Below are positions 44,886-53,493 of a stretch of 64,000 nucleotides of DNA, piece by piece. Source of the stretch: Litorivivens sp041624475 (GTDB taxonomy: Bacteria > Pseudomonadota > Gammaproteobacteria > Pseudomonadales > Spongiibacteraceae); assembly GCF_041624475.1 (NCBI RefSeq), contig NZ_JBFJUX010000004.1, positions 148,328 to 212,327 on the forward strand, read 5' to 3'. The notes under the pieces are model-generated. The model was given only the letters and a program-made list of their open reading frames with translations, was not told the origin of the DNA and did no database searches. The position numbers and the translations under genes are program-made. Every line of letters begins with the position of its first letter. Within the stretch, counting starts at the first letter, position 1.

Positions 44886-46256
44886 ATGATAGGAAATACG
44901 AGTAGTCGAGACCATTCCAGCTTGGTAGTTCTCCTGACGCAGCTCTCCGACATCGTGGTGATTTCGCTGGTTGCTTTGTTGCTTTACGTCGGGTTCCCTC
45001 TGGTTGACGCTGATCCCAGAGAGTACCTCTATTTGACTTTGCTGGCGGTGCTGCTTACTGGAGTTATTTTTACCCAGTTGGGCTTATACCGCGATCATCC
45101 GATTGCGCTTGGCTCGACATTTGGCGGCTGGTTGCTTGTCTTTCTTTTATTATCGCTGTTCCTATTTGTAACCAAGACCAGTGATCACTTCTCACGACTT
45201 TGGTATGGCTCCTGGTTGGTTTTCGGCTTTGTTGGCGTTGAGGCGGGGCGGCTTTCAGTTAATTCGCTGGTTCGTTATCTGCGGCGCAAAGGTATCAACC
45301 GTCGCCGAGTTGTAATTATTGGATATGCGGAGATAGGGCGCAGTGCGCTCGAGAAGCTCTCGGATTCTGGGGTGACCGGACTCCAAGTTGTGGCCTATTT
45401 TTCTGATGATCAAGAGAGTTGTCCTGGGCTTAATGTTCGCGGTCCGGTCGACGCGGCTCTGGACTTTGTAGAACGGAATGATATCGATCAGGTTTGGATT
45501 GCGGTCCCCTTTGTGCGTGCCGCAGAGTTAGAAAGAATACTCGAGCTGTTCAAGCATTCCATGGTGGACATCAGGCTAGTGCCTGACCTTTATGGCTTCC
45601 GTCTTTTGAATCACTCAACTAGCGTTGTTGCAGGCTTGCCTGTCGTTAATCTGTCAATGAGTCCGATGGACGGATTGAATCGGGTGATCAAATCTGTGGA
45701 AGACAAAGTTTTATCGGCCGTGATACTGCTGCTTGTCAGCCCTCTGTTACTGGTGATAGCGCTTGGCGTAAAGTTGAGCTCACCGGGCCCGGTTTTTTAT
45801 CGACAGGAGCGCGTAAGCTGGAATGGCGGCCGCTTTTATATGCTTAAGTTCAGGTCTATGCCAGTAGATGCGGAATCTGAAAGTGGTGCGGTGTGGGCAA
45901 GGCCGGGGGATAATCGATCGACGAGATTTGGTGGGTTTCTTCGTCGTACCAGCCTTGATGAGTTGCCTCAGTTTATCAATGTGCTAAAAGGAGACATGTC
46001 TATTGTGGGGCCCCGGCCTGAGCGCCCCTACTTTGTTGACAGGTTCAAGGAAGAGATTCCTGGTTACATGCTGAAGCACAAGGTTAAAGCTGGCATTACC
46101 GGTTGGGCGCAGGTCAATGGCTGGCGTGGCGATACTGACCTGCAGGCTCGCATTGAGCACGACCTGTACTACATAGAGCATTGGTCCTTGCTGTTTGACC
46201 TGAAAATTATCGTGTTGACGTTGTTTCGAGGGTTGGTTCACCGGAACGCTTACTAG
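44886..46256 (+). CDS. Polyprenyl-phosphate glycosylphosphotransferase (WcaJ/WbaP type)
   Basis: 456 residues. This enzyme starts repeat-unit synthesis by moving a sugar-1-phosphate onto undecaprenyl phosphate. Layout: four or five N-terminal membrane helices (to about 125), a CoA-binding-like Rossmann domain (about 135-260), one more hydrophobic helix, then the catalytic domain with SPGPVFYRQERV, LKFRSMPVDAE, RTSLDELPQFINVLKGDMS, VGPRPERP and VKAGITGWAQVNGWRG. Architecture matches the glucose-1-phosphate transferases (TIGR03023 type). Its last 50 bases overlap the opposite-strand ligase gene. Confidence 0.94.
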   Translation: MIGNTSSRDHSSLVVLLTQLSDIVVISLVALLLYVGFPLVDADPREYLYLTLLAVLLTGVIFTQLGLYRDHPIALGSTFGGWLLVFLLLSLFLFVTKTSDHFSRLWYGSWLVFGFVGVEAGRLSVNSLVRYLRRKGINRRRVVIIGYAEIGRSALEKLSDSGVTGLQVVAYFSDDQESCPGLNVRGPVDAALDFVERNDIDQVWIAVPFVRAAELERILELFKHSMVDIRLVPDLYGFRLLNHSTSVVAGLPVVNLSMSPMDGLNRVIKSVEDKVLSAVILLLVSPLLLVIALGVKLSSPGPVFYRQERVSWNGGRFYMLKFRSMPVDAESESGAVWARPGDNRSTRFGGFLRRTSLDELPQFINVLKGDMSIVGPRPERPYFVDRFKEEIPGYMLKHKVKAGITGWAQVNGWRGDTDLQARIEHDLYYIEHWSLLFDLKIIVLTLFRGLVHRNAY

Positions 46257-47433
46257 CAAAACCATCGCAGGCCATTGCTATCCCGGCACAAAGCCATAGT
46301 AAATGCCAGAACTCTGTTGGTCGGCTTAAAATGCCGCGAGACTCAAAAAACTTAACGCTCACGGAATAGATAAGCAAGGCGAGTAGGCATTTCCCCATTG
46401 CAGTGTTGCGTGCTCGCCAGCCACAGCTTGCAAGAGTCGATAAGAAGGTAAGCCAAAGAAACCCTCCAACCAATCCCCCTTCGAACAGCACTTCCAAATG
46501 TATATTGTGAGCATCGTAGAGCTCTTCGCCGCTGCTGACATGCAGAATGTATTCGGCGCCGAATCCATGTCCAAACCAGGGTTCTTCGAGAATCCACTGC
46601 AGGGTTGCATGCCATATCTCGAATCGCTGGGAAAACCCTCGAGAAATAAACAGCTCTGCATATGGTGCCAGCATAATGGCTGCACCGACGGCCCCTATAA
46701 CAGCGATGATTTTAAAATTCCGAATATTCGGAGTATCAAAAAACCAGTAGCCAGCAGTTACCACCAGTGCAAGTAGGGCTGAGCGAGACTCTGTTAGCAA
46801 GACGCCGTAGAAGACGCCGGCCAGAAGGCAGGCCAGCACTATACCGGGCATGTCGACACCTTTGTAAGAAAGGCGTTGAAGCATGACGTGGGTTCCCAAT
46901 ACGAGAATCGCTCCGAGTAGTGCGCCGGTAAGGAGATAGTGTAGGCCTGCGTTGGCACCCCGGAAGCGATCGCTGAGGTAAGCGGTCTCGCCAAAATACA
47001 GTTCGTTCACTGCCAGCCAAATTACGCATAGCACCACGCAGCAGAGTATCGCTTTTTCAAGATGCGCAGGTGAGAAGCGGCAAACAGCGTAAACCCCGTA
47101 AACAAAAAGTAAAGTCTGAACCATTCGTTTAAGGTAGTGCCCGGGCTCTTCAGCAATGTCTGACCACAACGTGGAGATGACCATATAGGCCAGAAAAATG
47201 GCCAGCGATAGAAAGACGGGCGAGACTAGCCCTCTAAGGCTATCGCTCCTGCACCACAGGGTGTAGAGAAGATGCAACAGGCACGGAAAAAGAAAGGCCA
47301 GATAAACAATAGTGTGGTGGGCGCTGCGCGATGGTGCGATGAACCAAGCGCACATAAAAACATAGAAGCCAGCCACAAGCGCCCCCTGAAGTGCTGCTGG
47401 TACAGCTGGCCGGGTTAAAGTACTGTTGTTCAT
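46207..47433 (-). CDS. O-antigen ligase/polymerase-like membrane protein
   Basis: 408 residues with about 10-12 membrane helices. The Wzy_C/WaaL signature is readable: LTESRSALLALVVTAGYW, then the large periplasmic loop with WFGHGFGAEYIL and DAHNIHLEVLFEGGLVGGFL, where the His is typical of O-antigen ligases. It either ligates O-antigen to lipid A-core (WaaL) or polymerises units (Wzy); sequence alone does not separate them. The terminal ~16 residues are encoded antisense to the end of the glycosylphosphotransferase gene. It follows the methyltransferase gene by 4 bases. Confidence 0.88.
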   Translation of the reverse strand: MNNSTLTRPAVPAALQGALVAGFYVFMCAWFIAPSRSAHHTIVYLAFLFPCLLHLLYTLWCRSDSLRGLVSPVFLSLAIFLAYMVISTLWSDIAEEPGHYLKRMVQTLLFVYGVYAVCRFSPAHLEKAILCCVVLCVIWLAVNELYFGETAYLSDRFRGANAGLHYLLTGALLGAILVLGTHVMLQRLSYKGVDMPGIVLACLLAGVFYGVLLTESRSALLALVVTAGYWFFDTPNIRNFKIIAVIGAVGAAIMLAPYAELFISRGFSQRFEIWHATLQWILEEPWFGHGFGAEYILHVSSGEELYDAHNIHLEVLFEGGLVGGFLWLTFLSTLASCGWRARNTAMGKCLLALLIYSVSVKFFESRGILSRPTEFWHLLWLCAGIAMACDGFASKRSGEPTLETTSTR

Positions 47434-47437
47434 TGGA

Positions 47438-48166
47438 TTAGTCGGCTATGCGACCGGAAATGATGCTCTTTACGTGCTCTAGGTCGTTCCACTTGCGGCT
47501 GTTGAATATTTTTTTTACGTCCTCTACCACAGCATCATAACCGTAGCGTGGGTGAGCGTCATGGACAGCCACTCTGGCACCGGGGGCGAGGTAGGGTTCA
47601 AAGTCCTTGAAATCCTGGTAGGCCTGCTCATGATTGCCGTCGATCCACAGAAAATCAATCTTGATTGAGGCGTCCCAGTTCCTGGCGGCTTCTTGAGAGT
47701 AGCCTTCTATCAGTTCGAACATGCCGGAGAAACCGTTAGCATCTAGACGCGAGGCAACGAGCTCTTTAGTGGGCTTCTGCTCTAGCGGCACACAGTTGTC
47801 TGTTAGCTCCGCCTGCTTTTCCAAGTCCGAGTTAAACGGGTCGATAGCGAAGATCTTGCCATGCCTTTTTTGCAAGCCATTGAGCAAGTAGCTCGTGGAG
47901 AGACCGCCGTAACAGCCGATTTCAACGACAACGCCATTCTCAGGAATCTGGGAAGCCCACTGGGTCAGCATGCCGGCTTCGGTATGCCGAATCATGCCGC
48001 CGTAGGCTTTTTTGTCGTACTTGCGGCCATAAACCAGTCCTGCCCAATTGTGGTAAAGCGGGCGTGAAAATCCGCTGATGACTTTGGGGCCGGATTCCGA
48101 CCAGGCCTTTTGCAAAAAGCTGTCTACTGTCATGTTGTAGTACTGTCCTGAATCATGCACTGTCAA
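47438..48166 (-). CDS. Class I SAM methyltransferase (Methyltransf_24 type)
   Basis: Up to 242 residues; a second Met at codon 12 is an alternative start. SAM site VVVEIGCYGGLSTSYLLNG, then FAIDPFNSD, FLWIDGNHEQAYQDFKDF and RVAVHDAHPRYGYD are typical of CmcI/Methyltransf_24 enzymes, some of which act on cell-surface sugars. The minus-strand neighbour is the O-antigen ligase-like gene, so it may modify an O-antigen sugar. Confidence 0.86.
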   Translation of the reverse strand: MTVHDSGQYYNMTVDSFLQKAWSESGPKVISGFSRPLYHNWAGLVYGRKYDKKAYGGMIRHTEAGMLTQWASQIPENGVVVEIGCYGGLSTSYLLNGLQKRHGKIFAIDPFNSDLEKQAELTDNCVPLEQKPTKELVASRLDANGFSGMFELIEGYSQEAARNWDASIKIDFLWIDGNHEQAYQDFKDFEPYLAPGARVAVHDAHPRYGYDAVVEDVKKIFNSRKWNDLEHVKSIISGRIAD

Positions 48167-48171
48167 TTAGG

Positions 48172-48201
48172 CTGCCTATTCTAGTGGAACTTCCCTATAA
48201 T
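48172..48201 (+). promoter_or_regulatory. Putative waaP promoter
   Basis: A perfect TATAAT (48196-48201) with a weak -35 (CTGCCT, 48172-48177, 18-base spacer) lies in the divergent gap before waaP. The predicted start site is only about 12 bases ahead of the ATG at 48220, and no ribosome-binding site is seen, so a very short leader or an internal start is implied. Confidence 0.42.
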
Positions 48202-48219
48202 TTCGCGCAGTTTTTATGA

Positions 48220-49086
48220 ATGTCCGGCGTAAAGGCCGGCTCCGGTATCAAGTGGTGGGCTGACGTGACAAGCAGTTTAAGCAGAATGTGTGGACGCGAT
48301 GCGTGGCTGGCTCCGGAGTTGGGCTGCGAGGGTGACCCCTTTGCTTATGTTGAGGCATTAGAAGGAAGGGTCTTCCGTGCGATGCCCGACCGCACCACGC
48401 TACGCTTCGAGCACGGCGGAAAGGGTTATTTTCTAAAGTTTCACCGGGGAGTTGGGTGGGGTGAAATACTAAAAAACCTGCTGTTTTTCCGCTTGCCCAT
48501 TTTGGGTGCAGAAAATGAAAGGGCAGCCATCAAACTGCTTGCTGAGCGGGGTGTCGATACAATGACCGCGGTGGGCTTTGGCACGGTCGGCTGCAGCCCA
48601 GCCAGTCGGCGTTCTTTCCTGATCACTGAAGAAATTGCTGACGCACCCAGCCTGGAAGAAGTCACTGCCGACTGGGGTGAGATTCCTCCCCCGGCGAAAA
48701 TTAGAATCCGCCTGATCAGGGTGGTTGCCGGTATGGTCAAGGAGATGCACGAAGCGGGCGTCAATCACCGGGACCTCTATCTGTGTCACTTTCTCCTGCA
48801 GCGAGGCAATCTGGGCAACCCTCGCCCCGCGTTGATCGATCTACATCGGGCGCAGATTCGGAAAAGCGTTCCCCTGCGCTGGAGACGTAAGGACCTAGCA
48901 GCCCTCTATTCGTCGGCCGCACATATCCCTCTAAGTGATCGAGACCTGCTGCGTTTCCTGCGGGTCTACTTTGACCGTCCCTTACGGGATGTATTCAGCC
49001 GTGATGGTCGAGAGCTCGACCGCATCCGCAAGGCGGGCGATGAGTTGCGCAAAAAGTATTTAAGGAAGTACCACAGGCCGGCGTGA
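48220..49086 (+). CDS. waaP: LPS heptose I kinase WaaP
   Basis: Up to 288 residues. WaaP phosphorylates the first core heptose, which is important for outer-membrane stability. The sequence matches the family closely: RTTLRFEHGGKGYFLKFHRG, GWGEILKNLLFFRLPILGA, VNHRDLYLCHFLL (catalytic loop) and LIDLHRAQIRK (metal-binding Asp). The ATG at 48220 gives an N-terminus about 20 residues longer than usual; Met at codon 23 (48286) would give a more typical length. It sits about 18 kb from waaF-C-G rather than beside waaG. Confidence 0.95.
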   Translation: MSGVKAGSGIKWWADVTSSLSRMCGRDAWLAPELGCEGDPFAYVEALEGRVFRAMPDRTTLRFEHGGKGYFLKFHRGVGWGEILKNLLFFRLPILGAENERAAIKLLAERGVDTMTAVGFGTVGCSPASRRSFLITEEIADAPSLEEVTADWGEIPPPAKIRIRLIRVVAGMVKEMHEAGVNHRDLYLCHFLLQRGNLGNPRPALIDLHRAQIRKSVPLRWRRKDLAALYSSAAHIPLSDRDLLRFLRVYFDRPLRDVFSRDGRELDRIRKAGDELRKKYLRKYHRPA

Positions 49087-49239
49087 TGTGGTCCATACTT
49101 TCTAAGGGTAGGGGGCTAATCCTGTGACATGTCCCGCAAAAAAAGTAAATATGCACATTCCTCGTATTGTGTAAAAATCCCATCTCGCTACCATTCACCT
49201 CCTACTCCTTCAATAACCCAATTTTGGTACTTCTGCACA

Positions 49240-51324
49240 ATGCGGACTAGAGAACTAGTTGCCCAGCCCTGCCCTGCAATAGCTGTGCCTGCCAAGGCGC
49301 AAGCAGCGGCCGGTTTCCGGCCGGAAATCGAGGGTTTGCGCGGTTTGCTCGTGCTGCTTGTTATCATTTTTCATGCAGGTGTTGCGGCCTTCGAGGGGGT
49401 ATATTTTTCGGTTGATATCTTCTTTGTGGTTAGCGGCTATCTGATGGCGTTTATCATAATGAATGATATGAGCGCTGGCCGCTTTTCCGTCATGGGTTTT
49501 TACGAGCGCCGGTCCCGCAGGATCTTCCCCGCCCTTTATGTGATAGGACTTTGCTCGCTGGTAGGTGCTTACTTTGTGATGCCCGCAGCCGCCTATGAAA
49601 GTATGGCTGAAAGCGCACTTTGGGTCTTGGGTCTTGCAGGGAATGTGTATTTTTCGGTCTCCAGTTCAAGCTATTTTGACGCAGATATGGGGCTTCAGCC
49701 CTTTATGCATCTTTGGACGCTGGGTTTGGAGCAGCAGTATTATCTTCTAATCCCGCTCTGTTTCTTGGTCTGTGCTTATGCGAGGCGTTGGGTCAGCATT
49801 AACCAGCTGCTGGTAGTTGTCACCTTGGTCTCTTTTGCGTCGGCACTTGTGCTGGTTTACCGCCATGAGCAAACCGCGTTCTACATTCCGCTGTCGCGAT
49901 TTTGGGAGTTTACGGCCGGATCATTGCTGGCGCTCAACGAAGCGAGGCTCAGAGCAACGGTACCGGAGAGATTTCATGCGTTTATCGCTGATGCTGGCGC
50001 GCTGTCTGTTGCCGCTGTGTTTTGCATCGCCACTATCCACTGGGCCCATCCCGGTCCAGCGACGCTTATACCGGTGATGGGAGCTTTGTTCTTTATCGGC
50101 TTTGCTAATGAAAACAGCATCTTGGCAAGGCTTATGTCGATTCGCCCACTCCTGCAGTTAGGGGCGATCTCTTACTCGCTCTACTTGTGGCACCAAGTGG
50201 TGTTTGCTTTGGGGCGCTGGTATTTTCCGGATACCTTGGGCGGGGTCAGCTATTTCGGTCTGACCTTATTGTCGCTCCTTCTGGCATTTGTGACCTATCG
50301 CCTGGTTGAGGTGCCCTTTCGCAACCGCAAGCGTATTCCCGCCAAAACATTCTGGCTTGTTCTCGCAGCTTCTACCGTCGTCATTTTTTGTGTTGCGAAT
50401 TACGTTGACAACAAGCATGGAATTAAGGAAAGGCTGCCAGATATTGTCCTTTCAGCCTATCAGGATGGTGATGCTGGGCAGATTGCTGTTACCGCCGATG
50501 GTGTTCTTTGCTACGAACAGCTAAAAGAGGCTCCGTGTCCCATAGGTTCGCCTGATGCGCAGCGCAATTGGGCGTTAGTGGGTGATTCTCATGCAGCTGC
50601 GCTTACAAACCAACTGGATGCGGCATTCCGGGAGCAGCAGGTGGGGGGGTACGCCATTTTCAAGAACGCGTGTGCATTCGCCCTCGGCGTAAGCCTCGCC
50701 GGGGATCGGGAGCGCGCCTGTGAAACGCATAATCGCCAACTGATGGAGCGCTTATTACGGCCAGATATTCAAGGCGTGGTAATCGCTGGGCGATATCCTT
50801 ATTTCCTTGACCGCGGCGCCTATAATAACGGTGAGGGCGGCATAGAGACGGGGCGCCAATGGTGGTTTGAGCCAGCTGTCAAAGAAGCAGGCCGTGAGTC
50901 AGCGCTAGTCAGCGGGTTTGTTGAGCCCGTAAAGCTATTGTTGAAAGCAGGTAAACGGGTTGTGCTGGTCTATCCGGTTCCGGAGATGGGGTGGCATGTC
51001 CCTCAATATCAGTTCAAGCGTTTGCTTAAGGAGCGGGCTGTGCCGGAAATCTCCATTGGTCTTGACCGTTACAGGCAGCGCTTACAACCGGTTGCCGAGG
51101 CTTTTGATAGCTTGGGTAGCCACCCTCTGCTTGTTCGCGTGCGACCGGAAGAGCTTATGTGTGATAGGTCGCTTGGCCGTTGCTATGCTCATGACTCAGA
51201 AGGTCGGCTTTGGTATCGCGATGACGATCATGTCAATGACGCAGGGGCTAGCTTGCTGGTCTCCGATGTGATGGACAAATTCCCTATTGGCTCCCTATCC
51301 AACCGTATAGTGACTAGATTTTGA
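49240..51324 (+). CDS. OafA-type acyltransferase with SGNH domain
   Basis: 694 residues from the ATG at 49240; the frame opens at 49129 but the added 37 residues are unconserved. The N-terminal half is an acyltransferase-3 membrane domain with RPEIEGLRGLLVLLVIIFHAG and FSVDIFFVVSGYLMAFI, about ten helices; residues about 400-690 form a periplasmic SGNH-type esterase-like domain with ALVGDSHAAALTN and a terminal DDDHVNDAGA (Asp-x-x-His). Such enzymes put acetyl or other acyl groups on O-antigen or other surface sugars. It stands alone between waaP and the glycosyltransferase trio. Confidence 0.93.
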   Translation: MRTRELVAQPCPAIAVPAKAQAAAGFRPEIEGLRGLLVLLVIIFHAGVAAFEGVYFSVDIFFVVSGYLMAFIIMNDMSAGRFSVMGFYERRSRRIFPALYVIGLCSLVGAYFVMPAAAYESMAESALWVLGLAGNVYFSVSSSSYFDADMGLQPFMHLWTLGLEQQYYLLIPLCFLVCAYARRWVSINQLLVVVTLVSFASALVLVYRHEQTAFYIPLSRFWEFTAGSLLALNEARLRATVPERFHAFIADAGALSVAAVFCIATIHWAHPGPATLIPVMGALFFIGFANENSILARLMSIRPLLQLGAISYSLYLWHQVVFALGRWYFPDTLGGVSYFGLTLLSLLLAFVTYRLVEVPFRNRKRIPAKTFWLVLAASTVVIFCVANYVDNKHGIKERLPDIVLSAYQDGDAGQIAVTADGVLCYEQLKEAPCPIGSPDAQRNWALVGDSHAAALTNQLDAAFREQQVGGYAIFKNACAFALGVSLAGDRERACETHNRQLMERLLRPDIQGVVIAGRYPYFLDRGAYNNGEGGIETGRQWWFEPAVKEAGRESALVSGFVEPVKLLLKAGKRVVLVYPVPEMGWHVPQYQFKRLLKERAVPEISIGLDRYRQRLQPVAEAFDSLGSHPLLVRVRPEELMCDRSLGRCYAHDSEGRLWYRDDDHVNDAGASLLVSDVMDKFPIGSLSNRIVTRF

Positions 51325-51458
51325 CCGTTTTTGTCGCTACACTCCCCCGTCGATTTCAGTAAGATACAACGTCTTTAGGTTCACAACCCCTCGGCATTGC
51401 TGCCGAAAAAGCCGCTACTGGCTGTGCAGGGGATAACAAATTCAAGCCAGTATCGGAT

Positions 51459-52775
51459 ATGCGTTCAGAGCAGCTAGCCAAATCCCAGCAGGCGCGGCCC
51501 CAAATTGCCGACGTCGTGCCCATCGCCGAGGGGCTTCATCAGCACTCGCTTAAGGTTTGTATCCTCGGATACCGCAGCCATCCCTTTGGGGGTGGGCAGG
51601 GTATCTATATTCGCTATCTCAGCAAAGCCTTGCTGGAGGCGGGTCACGAGGTAGACGTCATTTCCGGGGAGCCTTACCCCCACCTGGATGAAGGCGTGCG
51701 GCTGATAAAAATGCCGGGCCTGAATCTTTTCGAGAATGGGCTGGCGTCATTGCGACCACATCATCTGACCTCGACCACGAATATTATTGAGTGGACCAGC
51801 AAGCTCACTGGAGGTTTCGCCGAGCCTTACTGTTTTGGCCGGCGAGTAGTGAAGTATCTGCGAAAGCACGGTCGTCATTACGATATTATTCATGATAATC
51901 AAAGCCTTAGCTGGGGCATGCTGCAGCTTCAGGAAGAAGGCTTCCCGCTGGTGACGACCATCCATCACCCGATCACCAGTGACCTGGACATTGCCCTGAG
52001 TGCGGCCCGCAACGCCTGGCAACGCCTGCTGATTCGCCGCTGGCACTCATTTATCACCATGCAGCGCAAGGTCGCGCGGCGCCTGCGCAATGTGGTGACC
52101 GTGTCGGAATGCTCGCGGCAGGACATCGCCGAGGCGTTTGATATCGCGCCGGACAGTATTGATCTGGTCCACTGTGGTATCGATACCGACGTGTTCCACC
52201 CCATGCCCGGCGTGGAGAAAAAGCGCTACCGCCTGATGGCAACCGTGTCGGCTGACGCGCCGCTGAAGGGCGCTCACTACCTGATCAATGCCCTGCCTGC
52301 GCTGATTGAGCGATTCCCAGATTTGGAGCTGCTGCTGGTCGGCAAGCCCAAGCCGGGTGGTTCCACCGAGCGGCTGATAGAAAGGCTGGGGCTGTCCGAT
52401 CGGATTCGCTGTGTCACCGGTATCAGCACCGAGGAGCTGGTTCGCTACTACAACGAAGCGGAAGTGGTTGTTGTACCGTCGGTATATGAGGGCTTTGGTC
52501 TGCCCGCGGGCGAGGCGATGGCCTGCGGCACTGCGGTTGTGTCGAGCAACGGCGGGGCCCTGCCGGAAGTGGTGGGCGATGCCTGTATACAGGTGCCGGT
52601 GCGTGACAGTGCGGCGATCGCGGATGCGGTAGCGCGTTTGTTCGATGATGCCGAGCTGCGTGAACAGATAGCTCGCGCAGGCCGCACGCGTATGGAAGAG
52701 ATTTTTTGTTGGCGCAAAGCTGCGCTGGAAATGACGGACTTTTACTGGAAGGTCATCGCTCGTGCAAACCGTTGA
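51459..52775 (+). CDS. GT4-family glycosyltransferase of three-gene cassette
   Basis: 438 residues. GT-B fold with an N-terminal ILGYRSHPFGGGQGIYIRYL, IHDNQSLSWGML, TTIHHPITSD and the donor motif YEGFGLPAGEAMACGTAVV near residues 345-363. There is a ~30-residue N-terminal extension. Its 3' end overlaps the next gene (methyltransferase) by 14 bases. Acceptor and donor unknown; the coupled neighbours suggest a shared glycolipid or surface-sugar product. Confidence 0.88.
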   Translation: MRSEQLAKSQQARPQIADVVPIAEGLHQHSLKVCILGYRSHPFGGGQGIYIRYLSKALLEAGHEVDVISGEPYPHLDEGVRLIKMPGLNLFENGLASLRPHHLTSTTNIIEWTSKLTGGFAEPYCFGRRVVKYLRKHGRHYDIIHDNQSLSWGMLQLQEEGFPLVTTIHHPITSDLDIALSAARNAWQRLLIRRWHSFITMQRKVARRLRNVVTVSECSRQDIAEAFDIAPDSIDLVHCGIDTDVFHPMPGVEKKRYRLMATVSADAPLKGAHYLINALPALIERFPDLELLLVGKPKPGGSTERLIERLGLSDRIRCVTGISTEELVRYYNEAEVVVVPSVYEGFGLPAGEAMACGTAVVSSNGGALPEVVGDACIQVPVRDSAAIADAVARLFDDAELREQIARAGRTRMEEIFCWRKAALEMTDFYWKVIARANR

Positions 52776-53493
52776 CTTCAAACACTTTATTCTTCAATCC
52801 GGCGACCGCGTGCTAGACCTTGGCTGCGGTGAGGGGCGACATGTTATTTCGGCCTTTGTTGAGGCCGATGTAACTGCCGTGGGTGTAGACCTCTGCCTGA
52901 AAGACCTGCAGACCGCGAAAGCAAAATTTGCTGATTTCGCCGAGCCTGCCAACGAAGCCAAAGGCTTTGGTCTCAGTCAGGCCAACGCACTGCAGCTGCC
53001 CTTTGCCGACAACACCTTTGACAAGATTATCTGCTCCGAGGTTTTGGAACACATCCCGGATTACCGCTCTGTGTTGAAAGAAATCGAGCGGGTTCTCAAG
53101 CCGGGCGGTCTGTTTTGCGCGAGTGTGCCACGGGCCTGGCCGGAGCGCATCTGCTGGGCGTTAAGTGAGGCCTACCACAAGGTGGAAGGCGGTCACGTAC
53201 GGATTTTTGATGCAGGCAAGCTGCGCGGGCAGATTCAGGCGCTGGGTTTTCAGTTTTATCATCGCCACTGGGCGCACGCACTGCACGCCCCGTTCTGGTG
53301 GTTGAAGTGCCTGTTCTGGAAAAATCAAGACAACAATTTCCTGATTCGCCAGTATCACCGCCTGCTGGTATGGGATCTGTTGGAGCGACCGCGCACCACA
53401 CAAGTGCTGGAGCGGGCCTTGAATCCAGTAGTGGGCAAGAGCGTGGTGATGTACTTTCGCAAGTTGGCTGACGCTCAGGGGGCTGCGCAATGA
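52762..53493 (+). CDS. Class I SAM methyltransferase of three-gene cassette
   Basis: 243 residues, GTG start inside the end of the glycosyltransferase gene. Motif I is RVLDLGCGEGRHVISAF, then VGVDLCLKDLQTAKAKF and EVLEHIPDYRSVLKEIERVLKPGG. A Methyltransf_11-type enzyme. Its stop overlaps the next ATG by 4 bases. Coupling on both sides makes a common pathway likely. Confidence 0.9.
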   Translation: MQTVDFKHFILQSGDRVLDLGCGEGRHVISAFVEADVTAVGVDLCLKDLQTAKAKFADFAEPANEAKGFGLSQANALQLPFADNTFDKIICSEVLEHIPDYRSVLKEIERVLKPGGLFCASVPRAWPERICWALSEAYHKVEGGHVRIFDAGKLRGQIQALGFQFYHRHWAHALHAPFWWLKCLFWKNQDNNFLIRQYHRLLVWDLLERPRTTQVLERALNPVVGKSVVMYFRKLADAQGAAQ

